Assembly: GCF_945901735.1 (NCBI RefSeq)
Contig: NZ_CAMDLM010000021.1
Location: 1-64,000, forward strand
DNA from: Limnohabitans sp. Rim8
GTDB lineage: Bacteria > Pseudomonadota > Gammaproteobacteria > Burkholderiales > Burkholderiaceae_C
Reading direction: 5' to 3'
Length of the DNA stretch: 64,000 nt
In this document: piece by piece, positions 44,484 to 55,860 of the stretch
How positions within the stretch are numbered: position 1 is the first letter of the stretch
How the letters are laid out: each line of letters starts with the position of its first letter
The notes under the pieces: model-generated
What the model was told of the DNA's origin: nothing
The model's database searches: none
The model's input: the letters and a program-made list of their open reading frames with translations, nothing else
Position numbers and translations under genes: made by a program

Positions 44484-44720
44484 TGGGTTTCACCTGCTAG
44501 GTCTATATGCCCCAAGGGAGCAAGAGGCCACCGAGAAAAGCATCAGCCCCGCTTAAGCTTGTCGGTGACCGCTCATTGCCAGTCCAATGAATCAAATGCA
44601 TGCCACCTTGTGGCTTTGTGCCGGTTGCATCCAAGCAGTTCAAGTAAGATGGCTTTGGGCACAGACAATCACCCAATGACCGCCGCAGATTGCTTTCCCA
44701 AACCATGAAAGAAATCACAC

Positions 44721-45143
44721 ATGTTGGTAAGCCTTTTATATGTCAGCCAGCCTGTAGGACCGATCACTACGACGGTCACGACGTCGATCTTAGTGAAATC
44801 CCAAACCAATAACAAAAAGGCCAATATCACCGGTATTTTGTGCCAAGGCGCGGGCTTATGGCTGCAGGCATTAGAGGGTGAAAGAAGTCAAGTCAACCGT
44901 CTTTACTCTCGCATCATAGGGGACCGCCAGCACCAAAATATCGAGTTATTGTCGATGAAAGAAATTAAGCACCGACAATTTGAGCAGTGGACCATGGCAC
45001 TCGTTCATCTGGACAAAGATGATCCGATGGTCAAGATGGCGCATCCAGAATTTGATCCTTACTCAGCCTCAGCAGACGACGCCATGTCGTTGCTGGATGT
45101 ATTGATCAAATCAAGCAGCCCAATCACCATGATGGATGCGTGA
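44721..45143 (+). CDS. BLUF-domain blue-light sensor
   Basis: The 140-residue protein is a stand-alone BLUF domain with a short C-terminal tail. The flavin-contacting residues are in place: Tyr7 (LLYVS), Asn31 (QTNNKK) and Gln49 (LWLQALEG), at the same spacing as in AppA (21, 45, 63). A Trp-x-Met in EQWTMALVHLD also fits. It should bind FAD and respond to blue light. There is no effector domain, so output must come from a partner protein. A/T-rich codons and position near a variable region suggest possible transfer. Confidence 0.88.
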   Translation: MLVSLLYVSQPVGPITTTVTTSILVKSQTNNKKANITGILCQGAGLWLQALEGERSQVNRLYSRIIGDRQHQNIELLSMKEIKHRQFEQWTMALVHLDKDDPMVKMAHPEFDPYSASADDAMSLLDVLIKSSSPITMMDA

Positions 45144-45562
45144 CTTGAAAGAAGTCACGTTGTAAGACAAACGGGGTTTGAACGACTTTCCCGTGCCGCA
45201 GCAGCAGTTCGCTGTCAAAATCCCAATCCAAAAAGCCCCGCGTGGTGCGGGGCCTGAGGCTGCCTCAATGCCTGCTGAGCAGGTTTGAAGTCTTTGTACT
45301 GGCGGGGCAGAACATGCTTCATCACAAACCGTCTAAGTTTTTGATGGGCAGGCAAATCAAGCACTTGAGGTTCAATTCATTGCTCTAAAAGTTGAGACAG
45401 CCACTTGTGGCATGAGTTTCCAGTACCCATTTTTTGTGGGGTCAGAGATTCGAATTCGAGTCAGATTTTTGCACTCCGATGGATCAGTGTATTCCCGGGG
45501 ATTGTTTGCACTAAAGACTGGAATCGGCATACTGAAGCCGAACCAGATAACAGGAGCCAGCT
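45144..45562. other. 419-nt AT-rich gap with tRNA-Ser flank copy
   Basis: No gene is seen. It holds the copy of the tRNA-Ser 3' flank (45230-45305), then AT-rich sequence. At 45445-45464 gagattcgaattcgagtcag resembles two pieces of the tRNA-Ser gene (TpsiC loop and anticodon arm) placed together; this may be chance. Confidence 0.5.
45230..45305. repeat. direct repeat A of tRNA-Ser 3' flank (with orphan terminator)
   Basis: 45230-45253 repeats the tRNA-Ser terminator stem, and 45271-45305 matches 47105-47139 at 34 of 35 bases, ending in tactggcgg, which is the last bases (complement of CCA, discriminator) of tRNA-Ser. There is no tRNA gene here. The terminator has no gene to terminate on this side. 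Confidence 0.75.
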
Positions 45563-46005
45563 ATGCCAAGAGCAAAGAAAACATGGGGTGAAAAGATGAA
45601 GGCAAAACCGCCCCATGATGTGATCATCGAGAAGGATTTCGCGGGAATCCCCAAAGGGTCCAAATTGCACATTTCATGCCCAGTTGAGATCGCGGCAGAA
45701 CTCAAGACGATCACGCCTGGCTACACCATGTCGATCCAGGCATTCAGGCATTCAGGCATTCAGGCATTCAGGCGCAAATTAGCCGAGAAAAACAACTGTG
45801 ACGCGACGTGCCCAGTCTCTACATCCTTTTTTTAAGAATCGTGGCTGAGCACTCATGGGAGGAATACAGCCGTACGGTCAGCACCCGGGACGTAGCCCCT
45901 TTTTGGCGGGTTGTCGAAGCCAGTTCATCCATGGCTAAAAAGCTGAGTTTTGATCCAGCTTGGATTGACCTACAGAGGGAACTTGAATTAAAAATGAACA
46001 CCTAA
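45563..46005 (+). pseudogene. frameshifted conserved protein (AGT/ATL-like fold suspected)
   Basis: Two frames, 45563-45835 and 45808-46005, read as one protein (WGEKMKAKPPHDVIIEKDF, ... CDATCPVSTSFF then FLRIVAEHSWEEYS ... PFWRVVEASS). The break is in a T7 run at 45827-45833; one extra T would restore the frame. The family resembles the C-terminal DNA-binding half of O6-alkylguanine transferases (PFWRVV in place of PCHRV), an inference only. An 8-bp microsatellite adds HSGIQAFR (eight residues). Confidence 0.6.
45741..45772 (+). repeat. octanucleotide microsatellite cattcagg x4
   Basis: Four perfect copies of an 8-bp unit lie inside the coding frame, preceded by a decayed half copy. Eight is not a multiple of three, so changing copy number by one or two breaks the frame; one, four or seven copies keep it. 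Confidence 0.9.
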
Positions 46006-46062
46006 GCAGCACCATGGGCTATACCTGCATGGATTTCTTAGAGATGGATTTTCGAGGCCAAA

Positions 46063-46920
46063 GTGCGGCAACCCTCACTCGATGAGCTCAGGGTTAACGG
46101 TCGCGGCCGCTACCTGCCGCTCAGAGGGGGGCTGACCCACGTCATTGAAGAGGGTCAGGACGATCAAGCTGCGATGCTGCTGGTGCACGGCGCCACGGTT
46201 CCGGCATGGGAGTTCGACCGACTGATCCCGCATCTCCGGTCCGCAGGCTGGAGGACCATCCGATTCGACCTGTTCGGGCACGGGCTTTCAGACCGCCCTG
46301 CAGTCCGATATGACTTCAGCTTCTTTCTTGAACAGGCGTTGGAGGTCCTGGACGGCATTGGCTCCCACCGCCCACTGACCTTGCTCGGTCATTCGTTTGG
46401 CGCGGCGCTCGCGGCTGCGATGGCCAGCCAGCGACCCGAGCGCATCGAGCGATTGGTGCTGGTCGCGCCGCTCCTGGACTTCATGGCGAACTCCTTCTGG
46501 GGCCAAGTCTTCTCGCTGCCTGGCATTGGCGGCCTGATGATGCGCCATGTCGGCCTTCCGGTACTGGAGCGACGCCGCGCACGCAGGTACCAAGCCATTG
46601 GGGCTGAGGATCTGACCTGGCGCTTCATCAGCGAGGCGCGTGCGCCAGGATACGCCGATGCCTTGGCCTCCATGTTTGCCAACCGAACGCTGGGCCCGCA
46701 GAGGGAACACTACCAAAGCCTGCAATCGAGCTCATCTGAGATCTTCGTGGTGGCGGGCAGCGCCGACCGAATCGTTCCCCTGCGTGATGTGGCCGAAGTT
46801 CGCTCCCTGTTGCCAATGCATGCGTACCGGCAGATTGAGAACGCGCAGCACAATCTGCTGCTGACCCATCCCGCGCTGGTGACATCGGTCCTTCCGCCGC
46901 CTCATCCGGGGACCAGATGA
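46063..46920 (+). CDS. alpha/beta hydrolase
   Basis: The 285-residue protein has the hydrolase elements LLVHGATVPAWEFDRLIPHL, DLFGHGLSDRP, the nucleophile elbow LLGHSFGAALAAAMA with Ser in GHSFG, and later GSADRIVPLRD and a C-terminal His in AQHNLLL. It starts at GTG 46063 and carries no signal peptide. The catalytic triad seems complete, but the substrate is open. It lies within the 1.8-kb segment between repeats A and B and may be an acquired gene. No nearby partner is seen. Confidence 0.82.
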   Translation: MRQPSLDELRVNGRGRYLPLRGGLTHVIEEGQDDQAAMLLVHGATVPAWEFDRLIPHLRSAGWRTIRFDLFGHGLSDRPAVRYDFSFFLEQALEVLDGIGSHRPLTLLGHSFGAALAAAMASQRPERIERLVLVAPLLDFMANSFWGQVFSLPGIGGLMMRHVGLPVLERRRARRYQAIGAEDLTWRFISEARAPGYADALASMFANRTLGPQREHYQSLQSSSSEIFVVAGSADRIVPLRDVAEVRSLLPMHAYRQIENAQHNLLLTHPALVTSVLPPPHPGTR

Positions 46921-47062
46921 GAAAGATCGCTCAACGCGGATGTGGACGGCGACAATTTCAAGATCGATTTGACGGGTCTATATTCGGCCCAGGTGCAATC
47001 TCCAAGTCGTCGACTCGGATGTGGCTGCGTGCTGGATGTGCGTGGATGCAGAGGGCAGGAAC

Positions 47063-47223
<161 letters not shown>

Positions 47224-47257
47224 TGGTTCGGTTTCGTTTGTCGAAGCCAATATTCTA

Positions 47258-49534
<2,277 letters not shown>

Positions 49535-49535
<1 letters not shown>

Positions 49536-49978
49536 CACAGCACTCCAATCAGTTGAACTTCAAAGGTCACAGTCTGACCGGCCAAGGGGTGGTTGAAGTC
49601 AAACCACACCGCGCCCTGCGCATTCACTTCCAGCACCGTGCCCGCATACGAGCCTAAACCATCGGGCGTGGGGAATTGCACCACATCGCCTGCCACGTAT
49701 TTTTCGGTCCGATCACCCAATTCGTTCAGCAGTTTGCGGGCCACCCATTGCTGCATGTCAGCAATGCGTTCGCCAAAGGCTTCGCCGGCCGGGATCTCCA
49801 TCACCACTCGGGTGCCTTCCGCCAAGCCCAATAAGCGCTGCTCGAGGGCGGGCGACAAGGTGCCCGAGCCCAGCGACAGGGTGGCGGGCTTCTCATTGAA
49901 AGTGTTGATGATGTCGCCCTGCGGCCCGGCCAGGCGGTAGTGAAGCGTCAAAAAAGAACCGGGTTCGACAATGGGCAT
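49535..49978 (-). CDS. slpA: FKBP-type peptidyl-prolyl isomerase SlpA
   Basis: The 147-residue protein has the SlyD-like FKBP split: MPIVEPGSFLTLHYRLA at the start, FNEKPATLSLGSGTLSPALEQRLLGLAEGTR, GEAFGERIADMQQ, and the final VWFDFNHPLAGQTVTFEVQL. It lacks the His-rich tail of SlyD (28473-28949), marking it as SlpA. The start at 49978 is the family one; extra upstream codons are not conserved in pattern. It leads the slpA-ispH-serS-tRNA-Ser operon. Confidence 0.88.
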
Positions 49979-50107
49979 AAGGGTTTTCTGGAATGCCGCA
50001 AACGCGGCCAAACGGGCATAAAGGAGCCATTATTGTAAAAAAACCCGGCCAAGCAGCCCCACCCAAGGGAATAAAAGGACCGAGGTCGCTCCAGGGAGGA
50101 GCAACGC

Positions 50108-50779
50108 ATGAGCATGAAGGACTTGCCGGTCGACGCGCGCCCGCGCGAAAAATTGCTCGCCCGTGGCCCGCAGGCGCTGAGCGACGTGGAGTTGCTGGCC
50201 ATCTTGCTGCGCACCGGCATGGTGGGCAAAAATGTCTTTCAGCTGTCCGAAGAACTGCTGGGGCCGGACGGCATCGCGGGCTTGTTGCAGGCCACCGTGC
50301 AGTCACTCCAATTGGTCAAGGGCCTGGGCCCGGCCAAACAGGCCGAGCTGCTGGCCGTGTTCGAGCTGGCCCGTCGGGCCTTGAGCCAGCGCCTGAAGGA
50401 GCGAGAGGCCTTCGAAACACCCGACGCCGTCAAACAGTATTTGCAGCTGCAACTGGCCCATAAAAACCACGAAGTCTTCGCGGTGCTGTTTCTGGACAAT
50501 CAAAACAGAATGTTGGCCATGGAAGAACTTTTTCGGGGCACCCTCAGCCAGACCAGCGTTTACCCCCGCGAAGTGGTCATGCGCGCCCTGCACCACCAGG
50601 CGGCCGCCGTGGTGCTGTCGCACAACCACCCCAGCGGCTCGGTGCAGCCCAGCCGGGCCGACGAGCACCTGACCCAGACACTCAAGGCCTCCTTGGCGCT
50701 GGTCGATGTGCGCGTGCTTGACCACATCATTGTGGGTCAAGGGCAGGCCTTGTCCATGGCAGAGCTGGGCTTGATGTGA
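50108..50779 (+). CDS. radC: RadC-type JAB/MPN-domain DNA repair-like protein
   Basis: The 223-residue protein has an N-terminal helix-hairpin-helix region ([27 protein letters not shown]) and a C-terminal JAMM metal site [19 protein letters not shown] (H-x-H-x7-D). Its exact role is unsettled; RadC is not required for classical repair in E. coli. A strong GGAGG site precedes ATG 50108. It is divergent from slpA. Confidence 0.92.
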   Translation: MSMKDLPVDARPREKLLARGPQALSDVELLAILLRTGMVGKNVFQLSEELLGPDGIAGLLQATVQSLQLVKGLGPAKQAELLAVFELARRALSQRLKEREAFETPDAVKQYLQLQLAHKNHEVFAVLFLDNQNRMLAMEELFRGTLSQTSVYPREVVMRALHHQAAAVVLSHNHPSGSVQPSRADEHLTQTLKASLALVDVRVLDHIIVGQGQALSMAELGLM

Positions 50780-50820
50780 GCGACCGCTAAACTCGGTGTT
50801 TTTCATTTTTGAAACCCGTC

Positions 50821-51819
50821 ATGTCCCACTACCACCTCTATGCCATTGGCAACGCCCTGGTCGATACCGAATACGAAGTCTCCGATGACCTGCTGAACAC
50901 CATGGGTGTGAGCAAGCGGCACATGACGCTTATTGACACCCCCCAACGCGCCGAACTGCTGACCCATGTGCAAGGCCTGCACGCTCGCCGCACCGGTGGC
51001 GGCTCGGCCGGCAACACCGTGGTGGCGCTGGCCCAATTGGGCGGCAAAGCGTTTTATTCGTGCCGTGTGGCCGACGACGAATTGGGTGCTTTCTACAGCC
51101 ATGACCTGCAAGCCAACGGCGTGGCCACCAACCTGACCCACACACAAGCGCAAGAAGGCCAAACCGGCAGCTGCATGGTGCTGGTCACACCCGACGCCGA
51201 GCGCAGCATGTGCACCTTTTTAGGCGCCACCTCGCAGCTGGACGCCTCGGCCCTGCACCCGCAAGACATTGCCAAGTCCAAAATTTATTACATGGAAGGC
51301 TACCTGGCGGCTTCGCCCTCGGGCCTCGAAGCCGCTGTCCAAGGCCGCCAAATCGCCATCGAGCACAAGGTGGCCACGGCACTGACGCTCAGCGATGTGA
51401 GCATGATCAACTTCTGCCGCGCAGGCCTCGATGCCATGATCGGCGACGGCCTGGACTATTTGTTTGCCAACGAAGAAGAAGCGCAAACCTGGTGCGGCAC
51501 CACCGATCTGGACGCCATCATTGGCCAGCTGTCGGCTTTGGCCAAAACCGTGTGCCTGACGCGCGGCCCCAAGGGCTGCGTCGTTGTGCAAGGCCAGCAG
51601 CGCACCGAAGTGCCCGCCGTGCCCACCCAAGCCGTGGACACCAATGGTGCCGGCGACATGTTTTCCGGTGCCTTTTTGTTTGGCATCACCCACGGCCAAA
51701 ACCCGGCGCAAGCGGCAGCCCTGGCCAACCGCGCAGCCGCTGCGGTGGTCAGCCAGCACGGCAACCGCCTGACAGCAGCGCAACTGCAGCAGATTCATGC
51801 CGACTTCCAGAAGGCCTGA
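50821..51819 (+). CDS. PfkB-family carbohydrate/adenosine kinase
   Basis: The 332-residue protein has the PfkB signatures: [19 protein letters not shown] (substrate binding) and the second motif [17 protein letters not shown] with the catalytic Asp. The 'TGGGSAGNT' start and sequence fit the adenosine kinase-like group used in nucleoside salvage; the substrate could also be a sugar. It is 2 nt from purT, so it is probably co-transcribed with a purine gene, which favours adenosine. Confidence 0.85.
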   Translation: MSHYHLYAIGNALVDTEYEVSDDLLNTMGVSKRHMTLIDTPQRAELLTHVQGLHARRTGGGSAGNTVVALAQLGGKAFYSCRVADDELGAFYSHDLQANGVATNLTHTQAQEGQTGSCMVLVTPDAERSMCTFLGATSQLDASALHPQDIAKSKIYYMEGYLAASPSGLEAAVQGRQIAIEHKVATALTLSDVSMINFCRAGLDAMIGDGLDYLFANEEEAQTWCGTTDLDAIIGQLSALAKTVCLTRGPKGCVVVQGQQRTEVPAVPTQAVDTNGAGDMFSGAFLFGITHGQNPAQAAALANRAAAAVVSQHGNRLTAAQLQQIHADFQKA

Positions 51820-51821
51820 AC

Positions 51822-52958
51822 ATGAAAAAAATACTGCTTTTGGGTTCTGGTGAACTCGGCAAAGAATTCGTCATCAGTGCCAAACGCCTGGGCTGCCACG
51901 TCATCGCCTGCGACAGCTATGCGGGTGCGCCCGCCATGCAAGTGGCTGACGAGTTTTGCGTGTTCAGCATGCTCGATGAAGCCCCACTGCGCTCCGCCAT
52001 TGCTAAATACCGACCTGATTTGATCGTGCCCGAGATCGAAGCCATCCGCACCGAAGTGCTGCTGGACGTGGAAAAGCAAGGCTTTGAAGTCATCCCCAGC
52101 GCCCGCGCCGCCAACCAGACCATGAACCGCGACCGCATCCGCGATGTGGCCGTGGGTCTGGGCGTGCGCACCGCTCAATTCAGCTACGCCGGCTCGGCCA
52201 CCGAGCTGCAGGCCCGAGCCACCGAAATCGGTTTCCCGGTCGTCATCAAGCCCGTGATGAGCTCATCGGGCAAAGGCCAAAGCGTCGCCAAAACCGCCGC
52301 CGACGTGCAAGCCAGTTGGGACTACGCCTGCGCTGGCATGCGTGGCGACCGCCAAAAAGTCATCGTCGAAGAGTTCATCCACTTCGAGTTTGAAATCACC
52401 CTGCTCACCATCCGCCAGCGCAACGGTCAAACCCTTTTTTGTCCACCCATTGGCCATGTGCAAGAGCGTGGCGACTACCAATACAGCTGGCAGCCTCAAG
52501 GCATGAAGCCCGAGCAACTGTTGGCAGCACAGCAAATGGCCGAAAAAGTCACCACCGACCTAGGGGGAGCGGGCTTGTTTGGCGTGGAGTTTTTCGTGAC
52601 GCAAGACGAAGTGATCTTCAGCGAACTGAGCCCCCGCCCTCACGACACCGGCATGGTCACCCTCATCAGCCAAAACCTGAGCGAATTTGATTTGCACGCC
52701 CGGGCCATTTTGGGCTTGCCGATCCCGAACATTGAATGCGAGGAAGGGGCCAGCGCCGTGGTGCTGGCCGACAAGGATGGCCAAAACCCCCGCTTCACGG
52801 GCGTCGAAGCTGCCCTGAGCGAGCCGGGCGTCGACGTGCGAATTTTCGGCAAACCCACCACGCGGCCTTACCGCCGAATGGCCGTGGCGCTGGCCCAAGG
52901 CGCGAACGCCCTGCAGCGCGCACGCGAAGCCGCGGCCAAGATCTCGGTGGTGGTCTAA
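51822..52958 (+). CDS. purT: formate-dependent phosphoribosylglycinamide formyltransferase 2
   Basis: The 378-residue ATP-grasp enzyme uses formate and ATP to formylate GAR in purine synthesis. The N-terminal [38 protein letters not shown] and the metal-site [16 protein letters not shown] identify PurT. Its length is close to the E. coli 392. It starts 2 nt after the PfkB gene stop and precedes galE by 4 nt. Confidence 0.93.
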   Translation: MKKILLLGSGELGKEFVISAKRLGCHVIACDSYAGAPAMQVADEFCVFSMLDEAPLRSAIAKYRPDLIVPEIEAIRTEVLLDVEKQGFEVIPSARAANQTMNRDRIRDVAVGLGVRTAQFSYAGSATELQARATEIGFPVVIKPVMSSSGKGQSVAKTAADVQASWDYACAGMRGDRQKVIVEEFIHFEFEITLLTIRQRNGQTLFCPPIGHVQERGDYQYSWQPQGMKPEQLLAAQQMAEKVTTDLGGAGLFGVEFFVTQDEVIFSELSPRPHDTGMVTLISQNLSEFDLHARAILGLPIPNIECEEGASAVVLADKDGQNPRFTGVEAALSEPGVDVRIFGKPTTRPYRRMAVALAQGANALQRAREAAAKISVVV

Positions 52959-52962
52959 ACCC

Positions 52963-53973
52963 ATGAGCAACATCCTGGTCACGGGCGGCGCGGGCTACAT
53001 CGGCTCGCACACGGTGGTGGAACTCTTGAACGCGGGGCACCAGGTGGCCATCGTCGACAACCTGTGCAACAGCAGCGCCAAGGTGCTCGACCGGATCGAG
53101 GCCCTCGCAGGAAAGAACTTCAGCTTCATGCAGGCCGATGTGCGCGATGGCGCCGCGCTCGACCGGATCTTTGCCGAACACCGCATCGACGGCGTCATCC
53201 ACTTCGCGGGCCTCAAAGCCGTGGGCGAGTCGGTGGCCCAACCGCTGCGCTACTTCGACAACAACGTGGGCAGCACCTTGGCCTTGCTGCAAGCCATGGA
53301 CCGCGCGAACTTACGCCGCATCGTGTTCAGTTCGTCCGCCACGGTGTACGGCGACCCCGAGCAGGTGCCCATCACCGAAGGCAGCCGCCTGCAAGTGACC
53401 AACCCCTACGGCCGTACCAAACTGATCTGCGAAGACATCCTGCGCGACCTGCAACAGGCCGACCCACGCTGGCATGTGGCCATCCTGCGCTACTTCAACC
53501 CGGTGGGTGCGCACATCAGCGGCACCATCGGCGAACACCCCCATGGCATCCCCAACAACCTGATGCCTTTCATCACCCAAGTGGCGGTGGGGCAACGTGA
53601 GTTTTTGAGCATCTTCGGCCAGGATTACCCCACACCCGATGGCACAGGGGTGCGCGACTACATCCATGTGGTCGATCTGGCGCAGGGGCATCTGGCCGCG
53701 CTCAAGTACCTGCATGACCGCCAAGCCAGCATCACCGTCAACCTGGGCACCGGACGCGGCGTGAGTGTGAAAGAACTGGCCGACACTTTTGCCCGTGTGA
53801 CGGATGTGCCTGTGCCCTACCGCTTTGTGGAGCGCCGCCCTGGTGATGTGGCCGCTTGTTTTGCCGACACACGCCTGGCCCAAGAAGCGCTGGACTGGCA
53901 GGCGCAGCTGGGCGTTGAGCGCATGTGCCAGGACGCCTGGCGCTGGCAATCGAACAACCCCAAAGGGTATTGA
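52963..53973 (+). CDS. galE: UDP-glucose 4-epimerase
   Basis: The 336-residue extended SDR protein has GGAGYIGSHTVVELL (NAD site), the Ser in FSSSATVYG and the catalytic Tyr-x3-Lys in NPYGRTKLICEDIL. It interconverts UDP-glucose and UDP-galactose for cell surface sugars. It faces rfbA, another sugar nucleotide gene, across 100 nt, so the two together may supply envelope polysaccharide precursors. Confidence 0.93.
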   Translation: MSNILVTGGAGYIGSHTVVELLNAGHQVAIVDNLCNSSAKVLDRIEALAGKNFSFMQADVRDGAALDRIFAEHRIDGVIHFAGLKAVGESVAQPLRYFDNNVGSTLALLQAMDRANLRRIVFSSSATVYGDPEQVPITEGSRLQVTNPYGRTKLICEDILRDLQQADPRWHVAILRYFNPVGAHISGTIGEHPHGIPNNLMPFITQVAVGQREFLSIFGQDYPTPDGTGVRDYIHVVDLAQGHLAALKYLHDRQASITVNLGTGRGVSVKELADTFARVTDVPVPYRFVERRPGDVAACFADTRLAQEALDWQAQLGVERMCQDAWRWQSNNPKGY

Positions 53974-54073
53974 CCCAAGCAAGCGCTCAGCCATGGCCGC
54001 CCGCCATGGCCTGGACGCTGGGCTATTGAGTGTGGGGTCGTCTCAGCGCAGGCGGCACCCGCATGCAAGTGGC

Positions 54074-54955
54074 TTATTTCAGCAAGTTCAAGAGGTATTG
54101 GCCGTAGCCGTTTTTGGCCAAGGGCGCGGCCAGTTTCTGCACGGCCGCCGCATCGATCCACTTTTGCGTGAAAGCAATTTCCTCAGGGCAAGCCACCATC
54201 AAACCTTGGCGCTTTTGCAGCGTGGCAATGAAGCCTGCGGCTTCGAGCAAGCTGTCGTGTGTGCCTGTGTCCAACCAGGCATAGCCCCGGCCCATGATTT
54301 CCACGTTGAGCTGGTTCAGCGCAAGGTAGCGCTTGTTCACATCGGTGATTTCCAACTCACCACGGGGGGAGGGCTGGATGTCGGCGGCGATGTCGCACAC
54401 CTGCTGGTCGTAAAAGTACAAGCCCGTCACGGCGTAATTGCTCTTGGGGGCCTTGGGCTTTTCTTCAATGCTCAAGGCACGTTGCTGGTCATCAAAGTCC
54501 ACCACCCCATACCGCTCCGGGTCGTGCACATGGTAGGCAAACACACTGGCGCCGTGGGTGCGTTCGTTGGCATTGGCCAAGAGCTTCACCAAATCGTGAC
54601 CGTAATAAATGTTGTCGCCCAGCACCAGGGCGCTCGGGTCATGGCCAACAAAGTCCTTGCCAATGATGAAAGCCTGCGCCAAGCCATCGGGGCTGGGCTG
54701 CACCGCGTACTGGATGTTCATGCCCCACTGGCTGCCGTCGCCCAGCAATTCGTTAAAACGTGGCGTGTCCTGCGGGGTGCTGATCAGCAGCACATCGCGA
54801 ATGCCCGCCAGCATGAGCGTGGTCAGCGGGTAATACACCATGGGCTTGTCGTACACCGGCATGAGCTGTTTGCTCACCGCTTGGGTCACGGGGTACAGAC
54901 GGGTGCCAGAGCCGCCTGCGAGGATGATGCCTTTTCGATTTGTCATGGAATTCAT
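54074..54955 (-). CDS. rfbA: glucose-1-phosphate thymidylyltransferase
   Basis: The 293-residue protein has the nucleotidyltransferase signature [14 protein letters not shown] and [24 protein letters not shown] of RmlA, and [14 protein letters not shown]. It makes dTDP-glucose, the first step to dTDP-rhamnose. The other rml genes are not in the window. ATG 54955 has GGTGG upstream; ATG 54946 is an alternative. It is convergent with galE. Confidence 0.92.
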   Translation of the reverse strand: MNSMTNRKGIILAGGSGTRLYPVTQAVSKQLMPVYDKPMVYYPLTTLMLAGIRDVLLISTPQDTPRFNELLGDGSQWGMNIQYAVQPSPDGLAQAFIIGKDFVGHDPSALVLGDNIYYGHDLVKLLANANERTHGASVFAYHVHDPERYGVVDFDDQQRALSIEEKPKAPKSNYAVTGLYFYDQQVCDIAADIQPSPRGELEITDVNKRYLALNQLNVEIMGRGYAWLDTGTHDSLLEAAGFIATLQKRQGLMVACPEEIAFTQKWIDAAAVQKLAAPLAKNGYGQYLLNLLK

Positions 54956-55107
54956 TTTAGGCCACCCCGCTTGACATGAACGGGCCATGCCGGCCAGGTG
55001 CAGCACGCGATGGCATGGTCAAGCCACACGCAGTGGAGAATTCGCCTGCCGGATTCCGTCGCAGCGCCGGATGAATTTCGACACGGGGCAGACGCCCCGA
55101 ACAACCC

Positions 55108-55860
55108 TCAATTGGGCTGAATTTGCACGCGTACGGGTGGTGGCACATTGGTCTGTGGGACAAGCGGCGCAATGGGCCGGGTCACCCCTTCTGGGACTTC
55201 CAACACAACATTAGGAATGGTGCGAATTTCGACCGGAGGGGTTGACTCGGTTTTGATTTCAACGGTCCTTTCAACCGGCTGACGCACCTGCACGGTGGGC
55301 TCGCTGCCGGCTGTTGCATTGGGCTCGACCGCTTTGTCGGCAAGCTTGGGCTCTTTGCCATCTTTATTGTCTGAAGCATTTGAAGAAGACTTGTTCTCGG
55401 CCGCCTTGTCATCAGCACCCGCAGAGCTTTTCGCCTCTGAGGATCCGGCAGAGGCAGAAGCGCCTGAAGCAGCGTTAGACCCGGCAGCCCCCTCAGCGCT
55501 TGATGTAGCCGTTGAGCCACTGGACCCTGACGTTCCTGCAGTGCTTGTGCTGCTGGCACTGCCTGTGCTGGTGGTCGCGGCACCCGCAGATGGGGATGCG
55601 CCAGGCGAGGCGGCCGAAGGGGCCGCTGCTGCTGCCAAACCACCACCTTGAATGGGGGTCGAGACAGGCGCTGCCACTTGAGGCGTCTGAACCTGAACCA
55701 AGGTGGCCACAGGCGGCACGGTGAATGCGGAGTTGATGCGCGCAACCACGCTGTCAATCACAGGCGGTTTAAAGACATAGTCACTGCGATCGCTGCGCAA
55801 CGACGAGTTCGACAGTGTGAAGTCAGCCAGCCCCAGCGTCTCGATTTGCGTTAACCCCAC
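55108..55860 (-). CDS. Ala/Ser/Gly-rich C-terminal remnant, probably of a two-partner-secretion exoprotein
   Basis: The 250-residue frame (GTG 55860) overlaps the end of the TpsB-like gene by 10 nt. Residues 75-165 are low complexity (Ala, Ser, Gly, Thr), followed by Lys/Glu-rich and Pro-rich parts. The first 45 residues (LTQIETLGLADFTLSNSSLR, SDRSDYVFKPPVIDSVVARI) look like the end of a filamentous-haemagglutinin-type exoprotein. It has no signal peptide, so as it stands it could not be secreted. It may be the tail of a larger deleted gene. Confidence 0.5.
   Translation of the reverse strand: MGLTQIETLGLADFTLSNSSLRSDRSDYVFKPPVIDSVVARINSAFTVPPVATLVQVQTPQVAAPVSTPIQGGGLAAAAAPSAASPGASPSAGAATTSTGSASSTSTAGTSGSSGSTATSSAEGAAGSNAASGASASAGSSEAKSSAGADDKAAENKSSSNASDNKDGKEPKLADKAVEPNATAGSEPTVQVRQPVERTVEIKTESTPPVEIRTIPNVVLEVPEGVTRPIAPLVPQTNVPPPVRVQIQPN

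Noticed and set aside
44503-44718. 71-residue minus frame after pobA
   Set aside because: No domain or ribosome binding site, and it faces the BLUF gene promoter region.
45445-45464. A second, decayed tRNA-Ser gene
   Set aside because: Only two short pieces (ttcgaa and cgagtcag) match, with most of the tRNA missing; chance cannot be excluded.
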